From positions 5,704,001 through 5,768,000 of the forward strand of contig OY744468.1 of assembly GCA_963556145.1 (NCBI GenBank): 64,000 bases of DNA, given 5' to 3'. The translations under genes were made by a program, and so were the position numbers. Position 1 is the first letter of the stretch. Each line of letters starts with the position of its first letter. The notes beneath the pieces were generated by a model. The model had not been told where the DNA came from and did not search any database. It saw only the letters and a list, made by a program, of their open reading frames with translations. Origin of the DNA: Hygrocybe punicea. Its lineage: Eukaryota; Basidiomycota; Agaricomycetes; Agaricales; Hygrophoraceae. Below are positions 32,371 through 45,551 of this stretch, piece by piece.

Positions 32371-33887
32371 TAGCTGTCCTGATCTCGATTCTCGAGTGAC
32401 TCCACTGGGTTTTTTCAACCTCACTCACTGGCACTGGCCACGAGCAACGTACGTCACTACTTTCAAGACGCTATGCCGGTAAAAATGGCTCTCAAGTTGC
32501 AATAACATTGGAAGGAGGAAAGAATCAGGTATGAAGGAACATTACAATTCTGGCAGCTTACAATCACATTTCAAGGTTTCCGAAGTCCTGCTGGGATTTG
32601 AAACGAATAGGATTCATCTATCCCTTGATTGTCTGATGATCCAGTATCAATGTCACCTCCAACAAGATGAAAAACATTTGCTGTCCTGGCAAAGGGTTAT
32701 GTCTGCTGGACCTCTGCCAAGGCAAACGCTCTTTTTTTCGTTATATCCATTTCGCCCAAACTGTACCCCATGGAGTTACTCTCACCCTGACGAATTTCAA
32801 ATCCGAAAAACTCCAAAGTTATTCAAAGAAGATTTTTAATCTGGGAATTTCGCTGCGTACGCGCAACTACATGATGTTGGACAATGTATCGATGTTAGAG
32901 CTTTGTCGGATGGGTAGGAGCTTCTTTGGTTTCCACGTTACTTGGAGGGTTTCGAGGGGACATGGACCACACGGGATATACCCTTGATCGTAACTGGCCC
33001 GAACCTGGAGAGGCCCTAGCCGCAGACTTGATGCTACACCATGGCCAGCCGGGTGTTTTTCACACCTTGAAGATATTCATTGCGCCCTTCGGCAACAAAA
33101 TGGCAGACGCGAAGGACAGAAAAGAAAACCGGGTTAGGTTATAGCGCAACCCAGGTTTGAATATTTCTCCCCTTCGAAAAATCGCTTGCTTCTTACGACT
33201 GTTAGATTGCGGAGATCGTTTTCTGACAATACACACGTGAAACAAGCGGAGGTGAGTTACGATGGTATGCTACAACAGTAATCTAATAAAGCGAACTGTG
33301 ACCCGCATTCCATTATGGTGGGGTGATGGCAAAGCCGGGGATAACAGATCTCGCTTCCTCTCAAACAAGGCGCAATTTAATATTTGGTGGCAAAAGAAAG
33401 CAACAGCGATATGATTCGGACAGAAAATGCGATCGACAGCTTGCTCACCATTGACTCTGGTGTAACTGGTAGCAAGCTTGGTTATCGGCTGCAGAGGAGG
33501 CCTCATGTGTGCACCGACGCAACTGGTTGCTGAAACGATCCTACGTCATGTACCCCTAAGGCCGGAGAGCGTGATGAGGTCTGAGGGTGGTGCCGATGGC
33601 CATTGAATAGTGACGGGAAAGTAGTAGAACGACCTGAGGACCGGAGTATTATTTCGATTTATACCGCCAACATGAAAGTGTGTTTTATTTTATTGCTATT
33701 TATTACCTAGAACTGACTTTTATTCCAAACGTGAGGCTAGTATCTGATTTGACCTTGTGGAGGTATTACCACCAACGACCTGATGCCACCTGTTAAACAC
33801 TCTCAAAGTCGGCAATTACCAGGGAAACCGAGTCTTCATATACAAGGAGCCGCAGTGCTTCTCATGCTGCTTGTCCCGACCTCAATC
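32371..33887. other. Spacer without a recognised gene
   Basis: Several open frames of 60-106 codons on both strands overlap and show no domain. One plus frame (32926-33144) contains HTGYTLDRNWPEPGEALAA, which I do not recognise. I call nothing here. Confidence 0.4.
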
Positions 33888-35892
33888 ATGGTTTCTCCGA
33901 TCGTCAAGGCTGTCACCCTCGGTTCGTGCTGCTTTGACCACCCCAATTCCGCCGCTAAGGTCTCCCCGACTTATGTTTTGCAGCTCCTTATCTTGGCGGT
34001 GTGTTCACCATAATGCGTGTATCTCTCCACTTTACGCTATTTGTAAATGCCAACAAATAACGTTGTAATAATGACAGGCTGTATGGAATTGTATGTAGGA
34101 AGCCACTACTGTGCCCCCATGAATCTGACCAACTTCGCTCTTAGGCCTTTATGCAGGTCCACCAGTACTACAGCAAATTCGGCTCAGATCCCATCTGGCT
34201 GAAAGGTGAGCATTTGGCTGACTCAACACTTCCAACCTGAGTATTCTTGCTTCTCTATGGGTTACCAGCCCTGGTAAGTGTAAACCACTACGCCCTTTCG
34301 ACCATTGACTCACTGTCATCTCAGGTTGGCTTCATATTGTAAGACCTTGATACGCTCAAATGTCGAACGCGTCCTTAGAAGGACATGCTTCTAGTTCTCT
34401 GGACTTGGCGCACGTTATCGTGCTTGTGCTATATATTCACAACTGCTTGATCGAGCATTATGGCGAATGGGAATACCTTGAAGCGGTTGGCAAGTGAGTG
34501 TGTTGCCATCCAGATAGCCCTTTTTCTTCTTCAAATTCATGTTATGAGTAGACATATCCCAGTGAGCATTGCGATTATGCCTGTTTCCACGGTTCACCCA
34601 ATCGGGATCAGGCATTTATCATTATTGGGGTGGGTTCCTCTCAATTAATAGAGACTACCCCACCATTGACTTGGTGCTCTCCAGCTTGTGATAGCGTGGA
34701 TTGTGAACCAGTGCGTCTCACCGCTGAGCGCGTCAATTCTGTTGACCAATTTGTTCTCGCTCAGGTTCTTTGTCCGAAGAATTTACCTGCGTACGTGTTA
34801 AATTTAACCAGTTCTCATTCCGAACACTGACTATGATGTCCAGTCAGCAATAAAAACCTGTGGCTATCTTTTGTCATTGTCAGTAGATGCCGAGATGTGA
34901 CATTATAATAATCTGAACTCTTGCTCACAAACAGAGTGTTCTGGCTACCGTTCGGCCGAGTGCGTCTCATCATACCCTTCTAATCCTCAAAGCTGATTTC
35001 TAATTCTAAATAGCGCTTGGAATCAGTATGTCCACATGTGTATCTGATGGCTGTTTTACATTGACTTCAACTCCATGGTTCAGTGGCTCTCTCCTACAGG
35101 CAAGACTTCTAAGAATATCTGATCGTCTCTCTCTCATGGGTCATGGCCCGCTCAGCTTCGTTTATCATGACTGGATTCCTTTTATGGCACATGAAGAATG
35201 GATCATCACTGCCGGGGTTACGATGGGACTCATTGTTGATGGCTTGATCGCCATCTGTATTTCCTACTTCCTCCTCAGAGGTCGTAAGAAGACGGACGTT
35301 GTCACGTACGCACTCTCAGTCACGGTGCCTCTCACAGGACCATCGCTAATCCACTGACACAGTACTCGTAATATTTACCACACACTCGTGACATATACTC
35401 TAAATTCCGGAGGTATTCTGATGTGCATGGTATTGTCGGACTGCTTTTAGGCTTTCATGCTGACTCTCACTAGGATCGCCGCTGCAGTTGAAGTCGTGTG
35501 TGTGAGTATCACGAAACAGACTTGATGTTCAGCGGACTGATACTGGTGGTTCGCAAATGCAGATGCTCGTCTGGCCGAGCACGACTGCCTTCTTAACGCC
35601 TTTCACAGTCCAGGTTCAGCGTACGTGTGTTTCCCCGCTGCGAAAAGCCACTACTTACGCCCAAACTAGTCTACGCCAATTGTTTATTGACTAGGTAAGC
35701 CGCTCCCAACATTCCCTCCCTTGTCCAATCGTGATCTAAACCTACATCCATGATCCACATAGCCTCAACGCACGCCAAGTGTTTCGTGATGATCGTCGAC
35801 GTCTCCCGCTGGTATCCATGACTGGTGTGGCCGGCCACCCCTCCAGGATTTCGGATAAAAGTCAAAGTCTTTTGCCCAGTCCTGGATGTTAA
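33888..35892 (+). CDS. DUF6534-like multi-pass membrane protein, copy 3 (inverted)
   Basis: This is the only copy on the plus strand. It starts MVSPIVKAVTL at 33888 with a first intron ending TTTTGCAG near 33980. It contains QVHQYYSKFGSDPIWLK (about 34155), DSVDCEPVRLTAERV (about 34690) and HEEWIITAGVTMGLIVDGLI with CISYFLLRG (about 35195-35290), then a terminal exon SLNARQVFRDDRRRLPLVSM (about 35760). The other copies read on to a shared KNGMKNDIS...YRVP tail. Here a frameshift after KSQS gives an early stop at 35890-35892, and the tail follows in another frame. The copy is therefore at least C-terminally altered. Confidence 0.5.
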
Positions 35893-36752
35893 AACCGAAA
35901 CTTACGTGAGTATGGACGGGAAGAATGGTATGAAGAACGATATCAGCTTGGAGATGTATCGTGTCCCGGGGTCGCGATCGTAACATTCTCTCTGATTCCA
36001 TTCTTCATTGGATGACAGCTGGGCAGCCTAGCATGCCTAGCATATAGTAGTTTAATTTGTGTGTTGGTAACAGATATTGGAGCTGGACTCTCCGATTACA
36101 CCTCAGTGTGGGACAGGAATGTTGTCCAATCCGGCTTGACTCCTCCAAGTCGGATTGACACTTGTCCGTGCCGCGCTCGCTGGAGTCACCGCCTCCGTTG
36201 AAATTGTTCAACGGATCCCTAATTCATAGTCTCTGAACCACTAGTATCCACCGACTGCCTCACTAACATGCTCATGAGCAGACGTAGCCAGTGTAGCCAC
36301 CACCCCACTGCGTTTTGTTGGTAATGTGGTGACTGCACTGTCCGCACGTGCCCCACTAGCTCAGTAGCAACAGTTTTGTGGGAAGCGAGCAGGAGAGAGG
36401 GCAGGTGTCCATGAGGAGAAAGGAAAGTAGCTAGGCGACATGAGAAACTCGTATCGTGGGCATAAAATCTTTCAATATCCTGTCTCATCATTGACACATT
36501 ATTGAATCCACCCCCACTCTTACCCTCTCACGTACCATCCTGAGTGGTGCACAAACAAATCTTTCAGGCCTGGTGTCTGAATCGAACAATGGCTGGATCA
36601 AAACATCGTAAGTACTTACGAAAAGACCAAATGGACAACAAAGCACAGGGTAATATGGTACAAATCAAAGGAATACTGCTTTTTTTTCGCACACTTGTCA
36701 GTGGGCAACCTCAAAACATCACAAGAAGAAGTGGTCCCGCTGTGGATACCTC
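35893..36752. other. Spacer, no gene recognised
   Basis: The first about 90 bp is the out-of-frame tail of copy 3. The remainder has only short overlapping frames without domains. Confidence 0.45.
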
Positions 36753-37714
36753 CTACTTATCATCGGCATCTTCAAACTTGATCGCGCTCTCCGGCCTTAG
36801 GAGGTACACGACGTAGAACCGTCTCACAAACCCGTCGGTCGGTTGCGTGACGCGGTGCACACACGAGTGGAGCCTCTTTCCAGAAAGCCGATCCAGCGAA
36901 TCGGCGACATTGATGACGGCATGTCCAGCCTTCGGCTCAACAAACCCCCACGTCTTCGTCTCAGGCATCTCCACATGCAAGCCCAATTGGTCGCCAAAGA
37001 GTAACGTCAGCGTGCCGTAGTCTGTGTGCTTGTTTTCGACGACGTCAGCAAGCTTTGCTTGTGTTGGCTCGTAAATGAGCTTGAGGGCGGTGTTGGTGGG
37101 CTCGCCTTCGCGATGGCTCTTCTCGAAGCGAGAGTCATCGGATAGGTTTAGAGCATCGGATAGACAGGAGAGCATAGTGTGGGTGATGTAGTGCGAGTCC
37201 GAGATGAATCGCTGGAGTAGCTGGACTTGATCGTTGTAGATGTTCGGAAGTACGAGTGTCTTTTGGATAACCTCATCGCGTGCAATCTGGACAACAACAA
37301 TAATATAAAGTGTTCAGCAGAGGCTCGAAAACAGTAAGGCCACCATGGATCAGGGATAGACCGTACCTCGAAACTCTCATCGTCACCTGGTGTATAACTA
37401 GGGGAGTTACGTTAATGGGATTTAAACTTGAACGTGGTTTAGTATAAAACTCACCCACGATCCTGTGTCTCCCTGTAATCCTTCATCTTTACCTCGTCAG
37501 GCTGATCAAAATATTTCTCAGTGACGGCAAGAACACCGTCCAAGTCAGTGAGAATCTGTCGTGCAGCATCGCTTTGAAGATCGAGGTAGAAAAAGCCGGG
37601 ACTTTGGCAAGCCTTGAGCAGCTTTTCCACCTCGCCGGGGTCTTTAGTCGCTAAACGTGCAAAGTCAATGGTCGCGAGAGGGGCGATATCGATTCCACCG
37701 TTGCTGTTGACCAT
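36753..37714 (-). CDS. 2-oxoglutarate/Fe(II)-dependent dioxygenase (isopenicillin N synthase-like)
   Basis: Three exons (37455-37714, 37367-37397, 36753-37286) with introns of 57 and 80 nt give a 274-residue protein starting MVNSNGGIDIAPLATIDFA. The N-terminal DIOX_N-type region has ACQSPGFFYLDL and RGYTPGDDESFE across the splice sites. The catalytic core has the His-x-Asp iron ligands in ENKHTDYGTLTLLF (about 190) and the distal His in RLHSCVHRVTQP. RFYVVYLLRPE is the co-substrate-binding strand. It is shorter than many relatives (about 330) but no core motif is missing. Such enzymes hydroxylate, desaturate or cyclise small molecules in the cytosol, and the substrate cannot be inferred. It is the only intact dioxygenase among three related copies, each near a DUF6534-like gene. 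A rare 31-nt internal exon is well supported by phase. Confidence 0.85.
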
Positions 37715-38121
37715 GGTGGTATCTGTGATATTACCAAATGTCGGCGCCTAGATAAGGTAACCCCGGGCCTCATGCAAGCCTGAGCCTGAGCCTCAGGCCT
37801 CATGGGTCACAGACCCTGACAGGGAAACACTTTTACTGAACTTGGATTTTGGAGGCGGCACTCGGAGCACACCATCTGACTTGAGGACCAAAAGGTGTAA
37901 TGAACGTGTATAATACCTAATGGGGTATGTAGTACTACCAATTATTATCCGTGGCCTACTACGCTGAACACCTCCAGCTCCAATATCCGTTACGCCAAGA
38001 CACCTTGTAAAGTCCAAAAACCAACTTACTGCCCTATTTACATTACAACATTACAACATGAACAAACGAAGGTTGGAATATTATGGAAGGTGGAAATATT
38101 ACGGACTCGTAGGATGGAATG
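37715..38121. other. Intergenic region upstream of dioxygenase
   Basis: No gene. The dioxygenase promoter should lie here. CAGGCCTCATG/GCCTGAG short repeats occur at about 37765-37805. I see no clear TATA box. Confidence 0.4.
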
Positions 38122-40205
38122 TTACGAGTCTGGGACACGATACGTCCCCAAGCTTATATCGTTCTTCATACCGTTCTTCCCGTCCGAGTCTATACTCACG
38201 AAAGTTTCGGTGTGAATTTCCACGATCGGCTGGGAGAGTTGACTTTTGTTCGGGGTCCCATAGGGATGCCCGGCGACACTACTCATGGATACCAACGGAA
38301 GACGTTGACGTTCATCCCGAAACACCTGGCGCGCGTTGAGGCTATGGGATCGTGAATATAGGTTTAGATCACGATTGGTAGAGTAGATTACCTGGTCAAT
38401 AAACAAGTGGCGTAGACTAGTTTGACCGTAGTAAGTAGTGGCTTGCCGTAGCGAGGAAACACACACGTACGCTGAACCTGGACCGTGAAAGCTCCTAAAA
38501 AGCCAGCCGTGTGCTTCCAGCGGAAGATCTGCATTGCAATCCACCGGCATCAGTCCAGTCAACATCAAGCCTGTTTCGTGATACTCACACATATGACTTC
38601 AATGGCGGCGGCGACCCTACTGAGAGTCAGCATTGAAAGCCTAAAAGCAGTCCGACAATACCATGCACATCAGAATACCTCCAGAATTAAGAGTATATGT
38701 CACGAGAGTGTGGTAAATATTACGAGTACTGCGTCAGTGGATTAGCAATGTTCCTGTGAGATGCACTGTATGCGAGTACGCACGGGCCAATGTTTGTGTT
38801 CTTCCGACATCTGAGGAGGAAGTAGGAAATACAGATAGCGATCACGCCATCAACAATGAGTCCCATCGTCACCCCGGCAGTGATGATCCATTCCACATGT
38901 GCCATCCAGTGAACCCAGTCATGATAAATGAAGCTGAGCGGGCCATGACCCGTGAGAGAGAGAAGATCTGATATTCAAAGAAGTCTTGCCTGTAGGAGAG
39001 GGCCGCTGAACCGTGGATTTGGAGTCAGTGCGAAACAGCCATGAGATACCCGTGTGGACATACTGATTCCAAGCGCTATTGGGAAATCAGTTTTGAGAAT
39101 CAGAAGGGTATGAATGACGCTCACTGGGCCGAACGGTAGCTGAGAGACTCTGAATGTGGGTAAGATTTCAGATTATCATGACATATCTCGACCGCATCAC
39201 TGACAATGATACCAGATAGCCACAGGTTTTTATTGCTGACTGGACATCATGGTCAGTGTTCGGAATGAGAACTAGTTAAATTTTACCACCCACGTAGGTA
39301 AATTCTACGGACAAAGAACCTGAGGCAGAGTGATTTGGTCAACGGAAATAATTCGCTCGGCAGTGAGACGCACTGGTTCACAGTCCACGCTATCACAAGC
39401 TGGAGAGCGACAAGTCAAGGGTGAGCTAGTCTCTATTAATTGTAATGAACCCACCCCAATAATGATATAGGTCTGATCCCGGTTGGGTGAGCCTTGGATT
39501 CGATGCAGGCAAAATCGCGATGCTCACCACGACACGTCTATCTCATAACATGAATTTGAAAAGAAAGAAGGGGGGTATCTGGATACACACTCACATGTCA
39601 ACCACCTCAAGGTATTCCAATTCACCGTAATGCATGATCAGGCACTTGTGAATATAGAGCACAAGCACGATAACGTGCGCCAGGTCCAGAGAACTGGAAC
39701 CGTGTGTTTATAAGGACGCGTTCGACATTTGAGCGCATCAAGGTCTTACAATATGAAACCAACCTGAGATGACAGTGAGTCAATGGTCGAAAAGGCGTAG
39801 TCGTTTACACTTACGAGGGCTGGTAACCCATAGAGAAGCAAGAATACTCAGGTTGGAAGTGTTGAGTCAGTAAATGCTCACCTTTCAGCCAGATGGGGTC
39901 TGAGCCGAATTTGAGGTAGTACTTGTGGACCTGCATTGAGGTCTAAGAGCAAAGTTGGTCAGATTCATGGGGGCACAGTAGTGTCCTACATACAGCTCCG
40001 CACAGCCTGTTATCATGACAATCTTAATCGTCTGTATTGTAAATAGTGTAGAGTGGAGAGACAAGCACACATTATGGTGAGCACACCGCCAAGAAATGGA
40101 CCTGCACAATATACATTAGTGGTGGGATAATTTTTAGGCGGGATAATTAGGCTGGCCAGAACAGCACGAACCAAGGGTGACGGCCTTGACGAGCGGAGAA
40201 ACCAT
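38122..40205 (-). CDS. DUF6534-like multi-pass membrane protein, copy 4
   Basis: It starts MVSPLVKAVTL at 40205 (ATG on the minus strand). Collinear pieces are MQVHKYYLKFGSDPIWLK (about 39920), DSVDCEPVRLTAERIISVDQ (about 39380) and HVEWIITAGVTMGLIVDGVI with CISYFLLRC (about 38800-38900). A last exon runs SLNARQVFRDERQRLPLVSM to KNGMKNDISLGTYRVPDS (38122 to about 38345), giving the longest intact C-terminal tail of the four copies. Decayed dioxygenase sequence lies just upstream (40478-40650). Exact splice sites in the middle are not resolved, and loss of function is possible. Confidence 0.5.
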
Positions 40206-40477
40206 GGTGAAGTCAGGTGAGGCGGAAACTTCAGCATGAAAAGAACTTGTACTTGTACTCTTGTATACTAATTCTCAGCTGACCAACGTCCCTGGTTGTC
40301 AACTTTGTTGGCATCAGTGGCAATACCTCCATACATACCAAGGGCAGATCATACCAAGGGCAGATCATGTTTCGAACTTGAACGTTTTGAACCCTGTCCT
40401 GTTTTCGGGTAATCACGTGGTCTGTTCTTGTCCCTTTTGCCTATAAACAGCAATAAAACCGAAGTCTGCGCTGCTAC

Positions 40478-40650
40478 TGTACTCACCAACCATCGGCGTC
40501 TTCAAACCCGGTGGTCGCGCTCACCGCCTCAGGAGGTACACAATGTACTACGAACCAATTCGCAAACCCTCCGCCAGGTTGCCGCCGGGTGGCGCCTCTT
40601 TCACAACCGATTTACCGAATTGATGGCGTTGCACGGTGCAGATCAGCAAC
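40478..40650 (-). pseudogene. 2OG-Fe(II) dioxygenase fragment 2
   Basis: About 170 bp resembles the last exon of the intact gene (the region encoding the strand RFYVVYLLRP and the C-terminus). It is frameshifted and lacks the metal site. Only the 3' end is left. Confidence 0.55.
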
Positions 40651-42125
40651 CACAAGTCGTCGTCGTCGTCGTCTCGCGTGCCCGGTCCCACCGTGACGGT
40701 TCATCGGTCACTGAAAGTGACATCAGACAGCGTGTGCGACGTTAACGCGTTAACGATTGCGTAATGTAATTAACATTGGATTACAGCTGATTATTTTTTG
40801 TAGTCATGGGGGAATTGTCGATGTCTCCGATCACAGCCCCTCCTCCGCTCGCTTCCAACGCAGCGGTCCAGGTACGGGCCTTGTGATGCTTATACAGTAC
40901 AAGAAAGTTGCCTCGTGTTAGACAGGGGAGAAGTGCAACTCGTGTAGAGGGCCTTAGCTGAGCAGTGAAGACTTTCCAGACTTGTGTTACTCTAACTTCC
41001 CCCCTTGTCAGGCACTCTATCATGTATGTCGATATGTATCCTAGACTGGCTCAAGGCGTTGAGGACGAACAACGTTGGAACCAAATGCGTCTACCCATAA
41101 TTGGTGCCTATCTGCTCAGCTTCACATGACGTGGGTATGTACAAACAAGGAGACGACGCATACACTCATTGTGAGAATATTAATGGCGGATAACGCGACA
41201 ACGCCTCAGTCCGGACGGAAAGCATTTACAGCATCATGGGTGTCCGTCGATTCGACAGTGGACATTTTTCCAAAATCGGGCCTCCCCTTCTTTGCCGATG
41301 TCCGCTGATATTAGTTGATTGATCATGCTGGACATCAGCCATCCAGGTGGACTCCGACATCCCGTTGGTACTTCCGGAGAGGACGGGACCGATTTACTTT
41401 CGAAACTGAAGCGTGTCTTCCGTCTTGATAAACCGTCAAACAACCGAAACAAAAACCAGCAATATTATTAATAATGTCCAGTGTCCAGTGTCATCGTAAT
41501 TCGCTCTTCAGCTATGACGGGTACGCGAGATTGATGTGAACAAACTCAGCTTCTATCACCATGGCCAATCGCCTCAGCAATCCCAGTGAGAAGTCCGTGG
41601 ACTTGGATAATTTTACATAGAGAAAAATGAAACTTTATTGGCCAATTTGATTTGTAAGCCAGGAGTAGGTCATATCCCCCCCCATAATTCTCTGTCAAAG
41701 ATGAATAGATGTAAATAATTTGTCACCTTCAACAAGCAAGGTCCCTGTAAGACGTGGCCATGTGTCAACCCCTAGTTTGATATAAGTTTTGAATATAATC
41801 ATGTCAAATTGGATGCATGTTCGTTTGGTGTCATGTTCCATCGGGTACTGTAGTACCTGTCCCTCCCCTTCCTGCTCCTGCCTGCCTGCTTCCCTCTCCA
41901 CCACTGGTTCTCAATTTCCCTCCTGCTTCTTGCTTGCTTCCCCACTCCTCCCCGCCTCTGCCCATCCTCTATCCCCCTCACTCACTGCAGCTATTGCTTT
42001 TGCCATCACATCTTTGACCTGTTCCTTCATCTTCTTGCTTTGGTCCTCGTAATGCTGAAATAGCTTCAGTTAGCTGTGTATATTTCACATTTTGAAAGAC
42101 TTACCACTCTTGTTGGGTTATTCAA
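40651..42125. other. Spacer without a recognised gene
   Basis: Frames of 60-90 codons on both strands have no recognisable domain. A C/T-rich low-complexity tract (about 41850-41990) explains the Pro/Ser/Leu-rich frames there. Confidence 0.4.
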
Positions 42126-42300
42126 CCCTTTCCAAGCAAGGTCAAAGTCAGCCTGAGACACAGTCAAGGGTGTGTCGGAGTTCGAACCCATGACCCCGGG
42201 TCGGTTAGTTAGTTCAGGGGTCAGGCCCTTAGGATTTTTTTGGACACCTGCCTTTTTTGTCCAAAATAATACCAAACGTGTCTTAATCACTGAGCTACAT
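42126..42300 (-). mobile_element. tRNA-derived SINE-like sequence
   Basis: On the minus strand there is an A-box-like TAGCTCAGTGATTAAGA (42281-42297) and a B-box GGGTTCGAACTCCG (42176-42189). The spacing of about 90 nt is too wide for an ordinary tRNA and no cloverleaf can be closed. Downstream CGACACACCC recurs after a similar B box at about 48606, which argues for a dispersed Pol III-type retroelement. Confidence 0.5.
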
Positions 42301-44126
42301 GGTCGAGGTATCAATGAAATCACACATAATATCCTATGAACTGATCTATACACACTTCTAGATTGTTGTAGATGATGACCGGCACTTCTTGTGTCCTGAT
42401 TGCCACACAAGAATCAATGCTGGCACAGCTGGTGCAGCTCAGTACGAGAAACGACACAAGAACAGTAAGGCTTGCTACAAGAACCTGGAGATCTTCCAAT
42501 GTCAGGAGAAGTCCAAGTCCAAAAAACAGACCCTCCTCGATCTCTTCCAAAGCCAACCCAAATGGCAGCCTGTGCCACCAACTGTTTTGGCCCCTATACC
42601 TGTTCAGTCCCAGCCTACCCCACCAACCGTTTTGGCTCCTAGACCCATTCCATCCCAGCCTTTGCCACAGAATCATGGATGCCCACACGCATTACAGCTC
42701 CTGGATGGTCTTGACACGTTAATCCGGACAATGCCACAGCATATTCTGGAAGTTGCACCTGCTAATGACCATAAAGGGGTTGTATTTAACTGTGATCCAT
42801 CAACAATTGTATGCACAGATGAGGACTGCTGGGACATTATAGATCCTATCCTGAACCATGTTCTTGGATATGGAATCACTTCGGAGACTGTTGCGGATGA
42901 TATCTGTCGAGGGGAGATCAGTGTTTTGGCACTGTCAAGTTTTTTTAGATACTTTGTGATGGAGAAGGGCATCCAAGGAGGCTTGCTCGAGGGGAAAATT
43001 GCTATCCTTACTGCAGCATTGAAACATATGTGAGTAATGAGCACAATCTAGGACACATTGCACTCACCACTTGTAAGATCTAGCTTGGCCGGTGAAGAAA
43101 ATCCCGAGATGACAACGGACAATCAGCTAGATGATGATTTTAGCCGAATACCTGGGAGATCTAGTCATCGCAAAGGATCTGCCCCAAATCCCATATTCAT
43201 TGACGCCATCACGGTTGAAAATCAATCCAAGACATCTGAACGCAATTGCCAAGGTTACGTGCTCACCTTCCCAGTTGGAGTGACACCACATTCATCTTAT
43301 CCATATGCAATGCATGATCAACCACTTCCTTGGGACCATGAGGTCCGTGCAGGGAAAATGACCCTTCGGGCACAAGCATGCATGGGGAAGACCGGTAATC
43401 TTTGCATGTGTCAACTGTGTTCTAGCCTCAAATCCAATGCAATTCTTGCTGGGATCCTGGACTGGATTGAAAATGGAGTCAAGGACAATGCTCCGTATAT
43501 GTATCACACTCACACTGGACTTGCAACCATTGCCCGTCGAAAAACCCTTGAAGTCGACAAACTGCGTCTCAAATGCCTGAATGCCGATCGAAAGCTATTC
43601 ACATGGCAAAAAGCTTTGGACACTTACAAGCATTTCATTCTTGCTATTGCAAGTGGGAAATATGAGCGGGTGGATCACATTATTCGAGTTGCTCTGGATA
43701 ACAATGCTGGAATACACGGGATCATCAATCTTTATGAACGTGCTGCAAGACAGGAATATCACCCTCGTGGATATACAGAGGAAGACAATATGCGAGGACT
43801 TATCTTCCTGAGACTAGGCGGTGTGTGCCTTGCAGAAATAGCACATCGATCGCTTGGACTCCCGTCTGTTTCAACCATCCGACGTGGTTCAACCATTCCT
43901 CCCCTCATACTGTCATCATCAACTCCCACATCAGCAGAAATTGGTCGTAATGTGGATGCATGCATCACAAGTATAGACGGGATATTGAAGACACGAGTTA
44001 TTTGTCATCAAGTCTTGATGTTTGATGAGATCGCAGTAGAGAAACAGCCATGGTGGGATGATAAACAAAATCACTTTCTTGGCATTTGCAGGGAACATGG
44101 TCATCGGGCCAATCTCAGTTTTACGT

Positions 44127-45031
44127 TGTAGATGCGGGTTCTTGGTGGCTTCGGAACTATATAAAGAAATAAATAAAGATCCTAACCTGTGGGTGTCAGC
44201 GTAGAAGTGACTGGATAAGTCAGTGTCGGGAATAGTAGTAAAAGGAAGGGAATGTTAGTAAAAGTAATGCCGCCGCGTAAAACTGGACTAATAACGATGA
44301 ATCCGGCGATGAACGGAGTGAAAACGGACAAATAATAAAGAACCCGACGATGCCGATGATGTCGGGTATGGCGGGTCGGGTTGGGTTGGGTCGGAAACAA
44401 TGAATGAATATATGGAAACAACGATAAAAACGTCGAAGTGGACTATAAAAAGCTAAGGGTCTACATGGACGAGCATTTTGAAGGAATTGAAGATGATTCT
44501 GACTATATGGAAATGGGGACTAAGGGTATCTCTCTTTTTTGTACAGTCGTCGGGGACCGTTTTTATAGTACAGGAGTGTGTAGCTACTTTCGGACATGTC
44601 TACTTCGGCTGATAGAAACTACAAAGAAAAGCTGGAATGGGGATGTGGAAAGGGGGGTTGCAAAGCGACGAAGACAGGAATATGGAGGGGAAAACGAATA
44701 TCCATGAAAAAGATGGAAAATGTCCTACATATCTCCGAAAGGACGACGGGATGCATAAATATGGTAAGTCCGAAGTCAGGGATTGAGTCCGAAGAGATCC
44801 ATCTCCTGGAATTGGAACTCCGAGGTGTTTGAGGCTGCCGGATTTAGCCCAAAAGCGGCCGTCACAAAGCGGCATGTGTCGGGTTACGTCGGTCACGTCG
44901 GGTCACGTCACGTCACGTCACGTCACGTCGGGTTACGTTGGGTTCGAATGCGAGTTGAATGGAGGCAGTGGGTTCGTCCGGATTCGTGATATATTGAGGA
45001 TACGGACTCAGAGGGACGTCGACCCTCTACA
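44127..45031 (-). mobile_element. Solo LTR, 905 bp
   Basis: It begins TGTAGATGCGGG and ends CCCTCTACA, flanked by the 4-bp duplication acgt at 44123-44126 and 45032-45035. It aligns along its length with the two LTRs at 50449-51419 and 55464-56434 but is more diverged. Orientation is inferred from the full element. It is inserted in the large transposase coding sequence: ...ANLSFT joins in phase to the sequence after the LTR. Confidence 0.92.
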
Positions 45032-45100
45032 ACGTGCCAAGATGATCTCAATGATTTATTTGATGACCTGGAGAATGGAGAAATCCATTATGCAAGTGAA

Positions 45101-45551
45101 GATGCCTTGGACCGTGATGCCGCACCGGTGCATTAGTGTGTTTCGAATACGTTTGAACACATGCTTATAATCTTTGTCTGCAGTGATATCATCGTCTCCA
45201 ACAAGAAGATTCAAAAGCCGTAGAGGGTAAAGGAGCTCGTAAATGTTTGATTCAGTATGAAGATTGTGCTTGAAGGTGAGGTTGATCAATGATTTTCCGT
45301 GTTTGGCCTCTCCATCTGATGCAATAGATATGACACGAGGTAAGGTTGCTCTGCTTTTAATGGCATTTAATGTGTTCTGTATCAGTGACGTATGTTCAAT
45401 GGCTCCTTCACATTTACAGGTCCCAGAGATCAAGATTGGGTGTCCACTGTAGAATCGGGTTTCATATGCAAGGAACCCCATAGCACCGACAGTTGCCTGA
45501 CACAAGATTTGAATAATTTGACCCACAGATAAGTTTTACTGCGTCACGTAC
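45101..45551. other. Clean 451-bp inversion within the transposase gene
   Basis: Transposase coding before 45100 and after 45552 is on the plus strand, while the block between reads on the minus strand. Mentally re-inverting exactly 45101-45551 creates a splice donor GAA/GTACGT and rejoins the intron ending GTGTCAG before ATVGAMG. At the other end it gives an in-frame VQGIRITPAM. No inverted repeats mark the breakpoints. Confidence 0.8.

Noticed and set aside
42170..42300. Possible tRNA gene
   Set aside because: A- and B-box-like motifs are about 90 nt apart and no acceptor stem or cloverleaf can be drawn. SINE-like origin fits better.
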